DNA of 64,000 nt, taken from Diogma glabrata (taxonomy: Eukaryota > Arthropoda > Insecta > Diptera > Cylindrotomidae). The DNA is taken from assembly GCA_963693315.1 (NCBI GenBank), contig OY856187.1, forward strand, positions 47,572,485 through 47,636,484, given 5' to 3'. The notes below the pieces were generated by a model that saw only the letters and a list, made by a program, of their open reading frames with translations, did no database searches and was not told the origin of the DNA. Position 1 is the stretch's first letter, and each line of letters starts with the position of its first letter. The position numbers and the translations under genes were made by a program. Below, in pieces: positions 10,431 to 26,035 of the stretch.

Positions 10431-11529
10431 CGTATGGGTTTTCATAACGCGTTTAAAGATGAAACTCCTCAACCGATAATGAAAGAAATTGATAGTACAA
10501 AAAAATATAAAAACCAAAGCAATTTTTGTTTTTTGCTGAAGTTTGTTTGTTGCCATGGTTAACATATTTTCAAAATTTTTCAAATTAAGTGAAATAACAA
10601 AGCCTACCTAATTATTATTTTAATGGTTTTCATAAAATTAGAAAATGGTAATATTCGATGATTCGGCCAGGAGATAATAAAAGGAAAGAAATATTTGCCA
10701 ATAAAAAGTTAATAAATGTCATTAAATATATAAAACAAATGAAGCCGTTTTTTCAGTTTTTTTCAGAACGCACTAACGACGGCAGTTAGTGCGTTCTTGA
10801 CGCTTGAAAAGTGACGAGTTCTTTTCTTCATTTATGTCTAAGAAATATGATTGGAATTTAAAAAAAACACTGAACGAATGATTTTACGTACGGCAGCAAC
10901 TAAAAAAGCGGCCTCAAATATTTTCATCTTAAGAAAAAAAATTGTAAAAATTTATTTAAAAAAAAACTTAATATTTGGAGAATGTAAATATCATATTTTC
11001 TTTGTAAAAATGGGGCGCTTGCATACCTAAAAACTATTATCATAACATAACCATTAAAGAATATTTTTTTTGTTTTCGTAATTATCAGCTTGATTATTTG
11101 TTGTTGAATACACAATAATTTAAAATCATCTGCAGCGTTGAGAGGTCCTTGATTTGTCCTATTTGTTTATTGCTAAAGGCGATTTTTATGACCCAAAATT
11201 TAATTTTTTTAATTATGTAATTTTTTCCATAAAATATAAACTAATCTTAGAATTTTTACTATACTAAAACCAAATTTCATTTGTTCCATCAGGAGATATC
11301 GAAATATAAGCACGAAGCCATCAAAAACTTTGAAGGCGTATGTATAACTCATGAATAAAATTTTTTTTTGAAATTTAAAACTTGGTATTAATTTTAGATA
11401 TATTAAATTAACCGACTTACCAATTTTCGCTAAAAAATTCGCAGTTCATGTTTTTTCCGATCCACTTGAGAAATTTTCACTCTATAAGTAAAAGATTTTA
11501 TTTTTTTGGATAATTACAACTTCATTGTT

Positions 11530-12714
11530 GCAGGGTTTCTTAAATTTCTTTAGAACCTCCTCTTTTCTGTGAACCCCATATCTATCTATCTTATATATAT
11601 AAAATTGAAAGCTGGCAAATTTTTTTTTTAAAACGAGCCTTAGGGCCCTTATAATTATCTTAAGGGGGTTTGCCTAAATGTTGATAATTATTTCAATTGT
11701 GGTTTTATTTAAATATCGTTTACCTAAGTGTATAGGTTGCTTTCATCAATGTTTTTTACATTGAACATAATTTTATGAAATTGAAAAATGAAAGTATAAT
11801 CTGACAAAAATTGCATTTATATATCAAAATTATATATATTGGAATTTAACACATCATTATCTTAAATTTTTTTTCATCTACACCAAAAATGTTGTTGGTT
11901 TGCAATTGTATGTAATACATGGTTCTAAAACAAAGTGAAGATAGTTGATAATATCGATTATATCGATTTAAAGCTCAAAGTTACGAAATGGAATTCGCAC
12001 AAATACTATACAACGAAGCATAGCTTATGTATAATCAAACACGGATGGCAATTGGCAATCATGATGAACAAACTAATTAAAAATGGTGGCACTTAGTCAG
12101 TAACACGTTTTCAATAGTGATTTCCAAACGGTAACAATGTATTAACATCAATGAATTTAATATATCTTCCCGCCCGCAGGAACATATGTAAAATTTAGAA
12201 TTTTTGATCTATCGGTGTGACAATGTAATGCCAGGACTATTTCAATTTTGTTCTAAAAATAATAATTTTCCTTTTCAATTACAATTTCATTAATTTTCTT
12301 AAAGGTCGCAACAATTTTGTATGCTACTGTTGAGATTTAGTTGCGTCACTCAATTTCAACAAAAAACATGTTTGATTTAATGTTTATTTTATACGTTGGA
12401 GAATTGTTTTGATTGTTGGAAAGGGAAATTGAAACAGAAAATTTGATATAAAATTGAGAATTTTTATGATAAAATCGATCAGTATAATTGTGAAACTCAA
12501 AAGAATTAGTTTAATTTTTAAAATCAGTAATTAATTAAAATTTAAGTTAGTTGGTAGATAATTTTTTTAAAATCAATTAGATATAAATTTAAATCAAAAA
12601 GTTTGGTAAATGATTGAAAGTTGGATAAAGATTATAAGAAAAAAAATCAAACAAAAAAAAGTTATAACATAAAAGATGTATATATGTGTATATATTTACT
12701 GTGATTTTATTAAC
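11530..12714. other. Gene-free AT-rich stretch
   Basis: No ORF, RNA gene or terminal repeats are recognised. There is a CTATCTATCTTATATATATA run near 11583 and a short GC-richer patch at 12165-12230. The region 10431-10925, left of the right arm of the long-TIR element, is similarly featureless. Confidence 0.5.
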
Positions 12715-15518
12715 TTTTATTAAACTATTGAATTCAGCGAAAACTGACATGGACAGAAGAGCTATTAAAAAAGTTAAGTTTCAGCTCAAACGTTTACGTA
12801 GATCTTTAAAACAACAACATGCTTTCTCAAAAAGATTTTCTTTAGGTGAAATTGTTAATGCTTTATCTCATGTGAAAGTTGGCAAAGCAGCTGGAGTTGA
12901 TAATATTTATCTGAATTTATAAAACATTGTGGACTAAGTACCAAGAGATGGCTAGCAAATTTTTTTACTGACGTTGTAAAAAAATCTAAGGTTCCTTCAA
13001 TTTTCAAAAAGTCAAAAATTATTACTACTCTAAAGCCTGGAAAAACAGGAGACGACACATCTCATTATCGATCAATTTCATTGCTTTGTGTACCATTCAA
13101 GCTATTGGAAAGACTTATACTACAAAGGGTTCAAAACAAAATCAATGTCGTGATACCAAAAGAACAAGCAGGTTTTCGACAAAATCGTGGTTGTAACGAA
13201 CAAATGCTCGGTTTTTCAACATATGAGTCAGGTTTTCAAAAACATCTGAAAACTTGTATAGCACAAGTTGATCTTACATCAGCATATGACACAGTTAGTC
13301 GTCATGGATTGTTGTTGAAATTTGCATCAGTTATTCCTTGTCTTAAACTGATAAATCTTTTAAATGATATGCTTTCTAATAGAAAATTTGAGGTTTTTAT
13401 GCAAGAAACTAAAAGCAAATGGAAAACTTTAAGCAATGGTTTGGCTCAAGGTTCAGTACTTGCTCCAATTCTTTTCAACTTATACCTGTATAACATACCA
13501 AAAACCACTTCCCAGAAATTTCAGTATGCTGATGATATTACTTTAGCTTATCAATGTAAAGATCTTCAACTTGGTGAAAAAGTTATAGAAAAATATTTAC
13601 ATAAAATGTGGAATTATTTTAAAAAATGGGGTCTTAAGCCGAATTCCAGTAAAACTGAAGTCAGTGCTTTTCACTTAAACAATCAAATGGCAAAATCTGA
13701 GTTATGTGTTAAAGTTGAAAATGTTGTTCTTTTACATAACCATAATCCAAAAATTCTAGGTGTAATTTTTGATCGTTCTTGGACTTTTAAAAATCACTTA
13801 GAAGCAATAGCCAAAAAAGTTAGTGCAAGAAATAATTTGTTACAACAAATTGCTGGTACAACTTGGGAATCAAACGCAAATGTTTTAAGGACTGCTGCCT
13901 TAGGATTAGTATATTTTACAGCTGAATATTGTTCTTCAATCTGGATGAACAGTGCTCATTAGTGTTTGCAATCTTGGTATCCGGGTACCCGGATACCCGG
14001 GTATTTAGGAAGATTTTTCGGGTATTTAATATCCGGATATTTTGGTCGAATACCCGAACAACAAAAGGTCCAGTTTTTTCTCAATAAAATTTACAAAATA
14101 AAATTCAGCTCATTCTCTTTTTGCAAATTTGAATTATTCTTTATGCTATTTGTTGACAAATGATTCTATTCTAACCATACAAATTGCAATATGTCCATAA
14201 ACATTAAACCATAAACATTAAACCAACCACATTCGTAAACATTAAACTGCCCTCTAGTTAATTATTATTGTTAGAATTACGAAAACAACAGAAAAACGAC
14301 GAAGAACACATAACAAAATTTATGGAATTTTAGTTCTTATTAAAATTAAAATTAAGTCATAAAAAATTAAGGATCTTCATTGGTTATTTGTTTATATTTA
14401 GTTTAAAATAGAAACGGTAAATATATTATGATAAGTTTTTATTTAAGACTTAAGCTAATAATTAAAATAAGTGTCATCGAAAGTTTGGGACCAGTTCAAG
14501 AAAATGTCATCAGATAAATCTCGGTGCCACGTAGTTGGATGCGCACGAATAATTTCAAATAAATGGGGAAATACGTCAGCAATGCAAAATCAAATTGGAT
14601 AATGATGCAGCTAATTATAATATTTACAACTACAAAAATGTATTGCTGTCTACACAAGATCTACTATAGATAACAGTGGTACTACAGTTGATAAAGAGCT
14701 GAAAATGTTGTATGTAAATAAAGGAAACCGAAAAAAATGATAGAAAATTTAAATCAATAGTTATTGACCGTGAAGCCAACATCCATCCACTTTATCGGAG
14801 CGGGTTTTTTCTATTGCAGGAATTTAAAAAAAAAATACGAAATCGGATGAGTACAGCTATCCTAAGACCTAAATGCCTTAATATTTTTGAAATATTATTT
14901 TACGATTAAAATTGATAAATTTTTAGTTTACTACTGTGAGGTTTTTTTATTGTTTTTCATATTTTAATTTTTTATAACTACCCGGGTTATCCGGGTAATC
15001 CGGGTAATTTGGAAAATACTAATCGAGTAACCGGGTAATTTGAAATCGGGTAATTTGCAATCACTAGTGCTCATACACCAAAAATGAATATTCAACTGAA
15101 TCGTGCAATGAGATTAATTTCTGGTGCTATAAAATCAACACCTTTGAATTGGTTACCTGTTTTATCAAATATACCACCACCAGACATTCGTCGTAAAGAA
15201 ATGTTATTCAATACCATTCAAAGAAGTTCAGAAGTTAACATTTCTTTATTGTTTGATTTATTTTTGGAAGCTCCTGATCAAAGTTTATGTAGAACACCAC
15301 CGTATATCACTGCTAAACAACTTATTTCACAAAATTTTAACTCTGAAGAAATCTGGTTGATGTCTTGGAACAACAACCTTCCATTAAATGATACATTTTT
15401 TCAAAACCCTAATGTGAAATTAAATGGTTTTGAACTAAAAAGAAATGATTGGGTGAAATTAAATCGTATAAGAACAAGCTATGGTAGATCAAACTATACA
15501 TTGTCTGATTGCCAGTGA
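12715..15518 (+). pseudogene. LINE reverse transcriptase, split by a hAT insertion
   Basis: The RT reading begins near 12740 (MDRRAIKKVKFQLKRL), with KVGKAAGVDNI near 12870. A one-base frameshift near 12912 leads into EFIKHCGLSTKRW and a long frame to 13959. It shows YRSISLLCVPFKLLE, EQAGFRQNRGCNEQ, VDLTSAYDTV (catalytic Asp), NGLAQGSVLAPILFN, FQYADDITLAY and KILGVIFDRSW. A 1107-bp insertion then intervenes. The same frame resumes at 15075 with TPKMNIQLNRAMRLI and ends at 15518 with NDWVKLNRIRTSYGRSNY, just short of the Cys-His C-terminal motif this type normally has. No endonuclease domain remains, so it is 5' truncated. It is a different family from the LINE at 39000. Confidence 0.85.
13960..15066. 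mobile_element. Non-autonomous hAT element with exact 8-bp target duplication
   Basis: The ends TAGTGTTTGCAA and TTGCAATCACTA are inverted. GTGCTCAT is duplicated exactly at 13952-13959 and 15067-15074. Removing the insert and one GTGCTCAT rejoins the LINE frame (NSAH then TPKMN). Subterminal ACCCGGGTAT/ATCCGGGTAA repeats occur at both ends (13980-14060 and 14980-15055). Near 14515-14600 the plus strand reads SRCHVVGCARIISNKWGNTS, which resembles a BED zinc finger (Cys-X-Cys spacing uncertain) as found in hAT transposases. The rest of the transposase is missing. Confidence 0.88.
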
Positions 15519-16660
15519 CACCGCTGTTTTTGGGCTCAAAAAATCATAAATCGCACAGAGAAACTGAACGTAAGTTTTTTTTTCGGATGCCTTTGCAAGA
15601 ACATTCTGAATTTTTGATTTTTCTAACAAATTTTGATACTTCCGCCGAATATAACATAGAGTGAATGATAACTTTGAAATAAATTATTTCGCGAAATTTG
15701 TCGGTGCTAAATTTTTTGATTCCAATCGATGCAGGAAGGTTTATTCTGTAATATATTTTAAAATCCGACGTAAATCTTTGATTTCATAAATGTTATATAC
15801 ACCCTTAATTTAAAGCATGGCAGAAATATTACAAATCATATTTTTTGTTTTACTTGAAGATATTATGTATTGTTCAACTTAACGGCCGTAAACGAGACTG
15901 TAGTCATAACCATCTAAGTAACATATTCTTTTTTTTTTAAATATCAATTTAAATAAAAAAAAATTAATATTTATTTTTTATTTTTCAAATGCCTCTTGAC
16001 CATGTCATGCCGTTTTCGTCACATTTTCGTATAGATGTTTCAGATTATAAACACACTTGTCTAATAAAAATTTTTATAACAAAAAACCCCTAATACTTTA
16101 ACAAAAATCTTAAAAATTTTTTGACTATGTAGTTTCGATCTAAGATCATCCTCCAAAAGAAAATTTTTTGCAATCTCAAAGGATTTCTCAAAAAAAAGCA
16201 ATTTTACAACCAAAAAATTAAATTATTTAATCAAAAAACATCTACAAAATATCTATGTATAATATCTGTTCTCCGATTCGTTTGTGATAAATTCGTGAAC
16301 GAATTTAAATTTTAGTTCTCAACATTTTCGATTCAGTTCGCGAACTGAACATTATGAATAGAAGAATCAAATAACTAAATTCGTGAAAGAATCGAAAATA
16401 AAATTCGTACATGATAAATTCGCGTGAGAAAGAATCAAATTTTTCGATTCTCCGTACTATGAAATTCAGAATAAACTCTTTGTTAAAGTACATGTATTTT
16501 TTTATCTCAATTTATTACAAAACTAACACGAAACATCAATAAATTATCGGAAAATTATAACAGATCAAAAATTAACATAATTTAGTGAAAAGATGATACA
16601 CTCCGCAAACTACTCAAAAACCTCTCCATTTAGCGTTTCGAGAAAATATTACAATATCAC
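15519..16660. other. Gene-free AT-rich stretch
   Basis: No supported gene. A patch at 16270-16460 is rich in GAATCG/TTCGTGAA and its inverses, giving several weak self-complementary stretches. There is also a run of T near 15925. Confidence 0.5.
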
Positions 16661-16669
16661 AAATTCATA

Positions 16670-17040
16670 TTTCTTTCAAAATTCCAAAAATATTGTAAAA
16701 GTTAAATAAAATCAAACTTTTTCCGAAATTCTAAAAATATTCCAAAAATTATTACAAAATCAAAGATTAAAATATTTTCAAAAATTCTGAAAATATTGCA
16801 AAAAGCATAACAAAATCAAAAATTGAAACTTTTTTCAAAATTCCAAAATTATAATAAAATGAAATTTTTAAACTTTTTCTAAATTCTAATAATCAAAAAA
16901 TTATTAAAAATTCAAACTTTTTTCCATAATTCTAAAAATATTGCAAAAATTATAACAATATCAAAAATACAAACTTTTTTCAAAATTCCAAAAATATTTC
17001 AAAAACTATAATAAATTCAAAAATTTCCAGCTAAATCAAA
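16670..17040. repeat. Degenerate tandem array, period about 60-65 bp
   Basis: Units of the form CAAAATTCCAAAAATATT, followed by CAAAAATTATAACAAAATC and AAACTTTTTTC, recur about six times with many changes. Non-coding. Confidence 0.65.
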
Positions 17041-17084
17041 CAGCTAAAACTTTTTTCCAAAAAATCGGCTAAATAAATAAATGA

Positions 17085-17690
17085 AATCATTTTTTTGACA
17101 TACTTGACAATATTTTTTTGACAAACTTATAATGCAATAAAATTCTCAATAATAATAATATCTTATTCATTACAATTCATTTCATACAAATAACTAATTT
17201 TATTAGTTTCTAAAAAAAGAAATGAAAATCTTTCTTTTGACACACTTGACATTATTTTTTTGACAAACTTATAATGCCATAATTCCCTATAGTAATAATA
17301 AAATTTCATGTCATACAAAGAATTATTTGTATTTTTTCCTTAAAATTGGTTAAAAAAATAAATCAAAATCTTTCTTTTGACACAATTGACAACATTTTTT
17401 TGACAAACTTATAATGCCATAATTCTCTTTAGTAATAATAAAATTTCATGTCATACAAATAATTGATTTTATTTTTTCCAAAATAAATCAAAATAATTCT
17501 TTTGACACACTTGACATCATTTTTTTGACAAACTTATAATGCAATAATTTTTAATAATAATAATAAAATTTCATGTCATACAAATAATTAATCACTTAAA
17601 TGAATCACTTAAAATGAACGTTTTTTTAGCAAAACATATGCAAATTTCCTTGTTTTGACACACTTGACGATTTTTTTGACACACTTCCGG
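17085..17690. repeat. Tandem array, period about 125-142 bp, five copies
   Basis: The block TTTTTTTGACAAACTTATAA recurs with its GACA at about 17120, 17262, 17402 and 17527, and a changed copy lies near 17668. Each is preceded by CTTTTGACACACTTGACA and followed by AATAATAATAAAATTTCATG and TCATACAAATAA. Satellite-like, non-coding. Confidence 0.85.
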
Positions 17691-17754
17691 TACAGTTATC
17701 GAACACATCGTCCTTTCGGCTCTTCATATTGAGTAAACCTATTTTTAGAAAAAA

Positions 17755-17900
17755 AATTTTGAAATCCGTCCAGCCGTTTTCTATTTTCGTCAGTTGAGAC
17801 GGACGGCCGGCCGGCCGGCCGGCAGACAGACATACATTTTTTTTTTGCTTTCTTAGAATCAGTAGGTCCTAAAACGTTGAGAAATGCCAAAAAAGTGGGG
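17755..17900. repeat. GC-rich dispersed repeat with GGCCGGCC run
   Basis: A sharply GC-rich patch (GACGGACGGCCGGCCGGCCG, then GCAGACAGACATAC) sits between a CCGTCCAGCCG motif and AGTAGGTCCTAAAACGTTGA. I recall similar text from repetitive DNA of several insects, but cannot place it in a named family. The short minus-strand ORF across it is probably accidental. Confidence 0.45.
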
Positions 17901-17999
17901 TAAGAATTTCAATTTTGGCTCATGAATGCAATACTTAGATTTTTTTTCAAAACCGAAGTAAAATATTATACTTGTTATATGTTTATTTTTAATTTTTTA

Positions 18000-18945
18000 T
18001 TTTATTTAACAATAATATTACTTCCTTATAGTAACAATTTTTGTTTGATTTTTAATTTTTATTGAAAATCGATTTCGACTTACGTCATCATCAGGTCTTA
18101 AATTATTATTACAATTTTTGCTCAAACTATTGTCTTATATACTATTTCAATTGCTGTTTTTTATTATTATGTCATATATTTTGTTGGTTGATTTTATCAT
18201 CTAAAATGTTGTTATTGTTTTTATGTTTATATATTTCTATTTCTTCCAATCTATCTAGATGTTGTCCTTTTCATTTTTTATGTAATATGGTTAAATTTGT
18301 GTTGATATTGGTGTATTTGTGTTTTTCTATTTTAAATGTTGGGCATATCTTGATCTGGGATCTTTTTTAAATTTCATTTGTGTGTTCAATAAATCTTTTT
18401 ATGTCTAAGGTTTGGGTTTTTTTGTTTTTTAGGTAATTTTCTATTTTATTTTTGATTTTGTAAGCTGCAATATATCCATATTTTTTTAAAGTTTTTTTAA
18501 TTATTTTGAATGTTGTTTTATTATATGTTATGGCTATGTATTTTTTGTCTGTTAAGTTTTCTTCATTCCTCAATGTTGTTTGGGTTTGCAAATATTTCTT
18601 GTTTTTATGCTTTCTGGTTAATGTGTAATTTTTTTCGTTTTTATATCCGTTTTTACTGGCTTTGTATTTCATGTTATTTAATTCGTCTTGATAATTTTCT
18701 GCATTCATTGCTATATTGTTTAATCTATTGATCATGTGGTTGTATGCTGCTAGTTTATGTTTGTGTGGATGATGTGATTTAATATTGATTGTTTGATCCG
18801 TTTGGGTGGGTTTTCGGAATATTTTGAATGTGTGTTTTCAATCTACATTTTTGATTGCTAAATCCAAGATTTTTATTGTGTTATTTTCTTCATTTTACAA
18901 CGTGAATTTTATGGAAGATTCTATGTTGTTTATGTATTAGTGTAA
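18000..18945 (-). pseudogene. Penelope-like element, 3' half (linker, GIY-YIG region, tail)
   Basis: The minus-strand ORF 18735-18367 reads MINRLNNIAMNAENYQDEL, then YKASKNGYKNE, RKHKNKKYL, YIAITYNKTTFKIIKKTLKK and KRFIEHTNEI. It aligns with the second Penelope-like copy at 52080-54345 but is cleaner across the linker. Further upstream (to about 18945) the NTIKILDLAIKNV-like segment preceding it is frameshifted. The RT palm and the N-terminal half are missing; the element breaks at about 18945 against a Gypsy fragment. The 3' tail continues to about 18000. Penelope-like elements pair a telomerase-related RT with a GIY-YIG endonuclease. Confidence 0.8.
18066..18100 (-). ncRNA. Hammerhead-like ribozyme core at the Penelope 3' end
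   Basis: On the minus strand the order is CTGATGA (18094-18088), then TGACGTAAGTC, then GAAA (18076-18073), then TCGATTTTC. CUGANGA, a short stem (GAC-GUAA-GUC can pair) and GAAA are the conserved hammerhead core elements. Hammerhead motifs in Penelope-like elements are established knowledge. The extra U before GAC and the unidentified cleavage-site strand leave activity unproven. Confidence 0.5.
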
Positions 18946-18946
18946 T

Positions 18947-19085
18947 CGATTCCAAGAATGTATTGAACGTGAAATCATTATACAAACAGATCATAGACCA
19001 TTGGTCACTATTGTAGGCAAAGAAATGAGTAAACTTATCCCAAGCCTTTTAACGAGAAACCATTGTGAATTATCCTAAAATGGAT
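18947..19085 (+). pseudogene. Gypsy RNase H fragment
   Basis: The frame from about 18948 reads FQECIEREIIIQTDHRPLVT, then IVGKEMSKLIPSLLTRNH, to a stop at 19076. The TDH-PL motif with a downstream basic/aliphatic stretch is the end of the RNase H domain of Ty3/Gypsy pol. After the stop, an LGRED-like trace of the usual SR-/AD-LSR segment may continue in other frames to about 19150. It starts abruptly at the end of the Penelope fragment. Confidence 0.7.
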
Positions 19086-19254
19086 ATTTAACATAAACAG
19101 TCTTATTAATTATGTACCTAGGTAGAGAGGATAAAAGTAATGAACAAAATAAGATTGCGGTAAAAGAAGAATATGTTTTAAAGAAATTAAAAAAGTTAAT
19201 AAAAAATGGTAGGTCGAAAAACGATCTGGATGTAGAATTGAAACATTAATAAGT

Positions 19255-19530
19255 TTAGTCTATTTCCCAATGAAATTGAAATTGAATCTGCAAATCGACT
19301 AAAAAATTTCAATTTACTCTGCTATCCTACTTGAGTAAATTTCAACAGATTGTGTTGAAAATCAAGCAATATTTGTTTTTACACACTTTTATTTTTCTAT
19401 AATTATTTTTGAGTAATTTAATTTTTGTGGAAGGAAGTAAAGCAAAAAATAAAATTATATTTTTAAGCGAGGAACGTCAAAATTTCATCGGCATCGAGAA
19501 ATAGGCCACGGTAAAAATATATCAAGAAGA
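19255..19530 (-). repeat. Dispersed repeat shared with 60100-61300
   Basis: TTGAATCTGCAAATCGACTA followed by AAAAATTTCAATTTACTCTG matches, inverted, the sequence at 61240-61290. ATTTCATCG-CAT-GAGAAATAGGCCACGG near 19480 matches, inverted, 60160-60190. So a short (about 270-bp) version of the same family is here and a longer one lies upstream of the CC2D1 gene. No ORF. The next 19531-19789 has nothing assignable. Confidence 0.65.
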
Positions 19531-19789
19531 TGAATTGCTAAGTTCTTAAAAATAAAATAATGGTTCCCGAAATAATGAGAAAACAATATAAAACATGGGA
19601 ATGGAAAAGCATAAAATGAGAGCCCGACAGTTCTTTTATTGGTCAAACTTAAGCAACTGGATATTGAAAATTTGGTCTCTAAATGTGAGATGACTCACTC
19701 TTCTTCTGACTGCCATTGGTTACTCTCCAGCCCAAATATTAATAGAAAGAATGCTGAAGATTAAAATTCCAATAAAATTGGAATTATTA

Positions 19790-19996
19790 AACAATTGATC
19801 CTGAGTTACCAGTACTTCATAGCTTAGATTAAATGTGCTACCGTTGACTGAATAGAGTTTATTCGCCATCACCCGTAAGATATCTGCCTAAGTGATATCT
19901 TACTGCTATTCCCAGTGCTATTTGATATCTCAAGTTAGCTTGTATGTCAATAACAGAAACTGAAGTTCGAGGAGGTTGTCACACCCGTAGAAATTT
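19790..19996 (-). mobile_element. 5' UTR fragment of the 38499-type LINE
   Basis: The reverse complement matches the leader of the intact LINE in order: CTACGGGT-TGAC (near 19990), TTGACATA--A-TTAGC--GAGATATC, then GATATCTTA-GG-TG-TGGCG and GTCAACGGTAGCAC-TT. It stops near 19790 without the ORF. Being a 5' fragment, it is not an ordinary 5'-truncated insertion. Bases 19997-20676 hold nothing recognised. Confidence 0.75.
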
Positions 19997-20676
19997 AGAG
20001 TTCTTCAATAATGGCTCACTCCATACATAAACATATTTCAAAGACGAACTTATTGAACATAAAAATTAAAAATATTGTTACTGTAAAAGACTTGTATTAA
20101 CTATTATTAAGTGAATTTCTTTGAATTTAAGGTGACATACAAACAAAATACCGCTTTAATTAAAATTAGAAGGCAACAGTTAAACTAATTTTAGCACTCA
20201 TAGAATTAATTATTTTTTATAATTAACCAAATTAATGTTATATATAATCTCTATGTTGATCTCATTTATATTAGTAGTTTTAAAAGCAGGGCCCCAACCT
20301 TGTTGTATCAATGAAAAGTAACACAAAAAATTGGATGTTTTTATAGCTTCTGTATAATTTGAAAATTAAAAAAAAATTATAAACAAAAATCAAAATCAAT
20401 GCTTAAATTTAATTTAAATTTAATAACTATTACACAATTAATCATTTAAAACAGTTCTCGTGTGATGTCAGATGACTAATCATTCAAACCACTTAAATCG
20501 TTTTTGCCGAAATACCTTTTACTTTTTTTTAGTTTGAATTTACAATATTTTGATTTTTTTCCATGCAAATTCTTAGATATAAATTTTTTTACTACATAAA
20601 AACAACAAATATTTATTATAGTCAATTATAATTTTTTTCCAATTAGGCTCCTAGAATATTTGAACTTTCAACCTCG

Positions 20677-24870
<4,194 letters not shown>

Positions 24871-24877
24871 TTAATTA

Positions 24878-25376
<499 letters not shown>

Positions 25377-25399
25377 TTCAAATTAGCTTTTTTTGAGGA

Positions 25400-25860
25400 A
25401 AAAATTAGTAACAGGATGAAAACTGTTAGATAAATAAGAAAATATTGCGCAAATGATGGGAAACATAAATTAAAGGTGATCGATCCGACCCTCAGGGGTG
25501 AAATGCGGTGAGCTTTTAGGGGTAGAAAATGGGTTTTCATGATTTTCAGCGAAACTAGACCTTCTATCGAAAAAAGTTTGAAGTAAAAGTTGTAGGTAAT
25601 AAAAAGCTCTATAACTTTGATGTCGATCATTTTTTCACATAACCTAAAATTTGCCGTGAAAAAAGAAAAAACTGAGAAAAAGGCCTTTTCGATTTTAATT
25701 ATCTCCCACAAAAAAAATTTTCACACAATTTGGTGAAAACGTACCTTTTTATGTCCCTAATATAGGCTGTATTTTTTTTAAATCAAAATATTTATTTTTA
25801 CGTTTGATTTTGATTTTAAACTAAAAAAGTGACCTCATTTTCACACGAAAATTCTCCTGT
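25400..25860. repeat. Fragment related to the foldback at 50277-51196
   Basis: AAAGTTGTAGGTAATAAAAA, then a TCGATCATTTTTTCACATAA-like block and CAAAATTT--TGTGAAAAA recur in order at 50440-50520 and, inverted, at 50890-50990. The minus-strand ORF across this stretch has no likeness to a known protein. Confidence 0.55.
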
Positions 25861-25869
25861 ATAGAAAAC

Positions 25870-26035
25870 AGTTTTTGTGATATTACTGAGAGAGTATTTT
25901 CTTATGTAAATAATATTTGGATGCCCGACAAAGAAGCACTAAAAATTGAAAACGTTCGCGCTCGAGTTACGGCCAAATCCAACTGGCAAAAACAATGTTC
26001 TGAGTTTCCCCAAAAATCAAGAATGAAAGTGATTT
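25870..26035 (+). pseudogene. hAT-type transposase C-terminal fragment
   Basis: The frame near 25885 reads ERVFSYVNNIWMPDKEALKI, then ENVRARVTAKSNW and CSEF, to a stop near 26040. An ER-FS--N--W--ER/K-L---NV/TL---K-N pattern ending in C-EF is typical of the C-terminal dimerisation region of one group of hAT transposases. Nothing upstream is preserved. Confidence 0.55.

Larger units (their letters stand above)
5648..11515. mobile_element. DNA transposon with long (~530-bp) inverted repeats, possibly Mutator-like
   Basis: The left arm (about 5675-6205) and right arm (about 10930-11485) are inverted copies. Matching blocks include CTCAAGTGGATCGGAAAAAA, TTAGCGAAAATTGG, TGGTTATGTTATGATAAT, GCAAGCGCCCCATTTTTAC and GATATTTACATTCTCC. 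An 11-bp direct repeat ACAACTTCATT lies outside both arms (5637-5647 and 11516-11526) and is a candidate target duplication. Between the arms are a second TIR element (6211-9747), which has inserted, and a minus-strand gene relic (9755-10430). Removing the insertion leaves about 2.3 kb. Long TIRs with 9-11-bp duplications are known for Mutator-like elements; that assignment is inference. Confidence 0.65.

Noticed and set aside
18062..18731. Plus-strand ORFs rich in Phe, Leu and Tyr that look like membrane proteins
   Set aside because: They are antisense to the minus-strand Penelope-like coding sequence. The same applies to plus-strand ORFs at 52156-52863 and 53602-53838.
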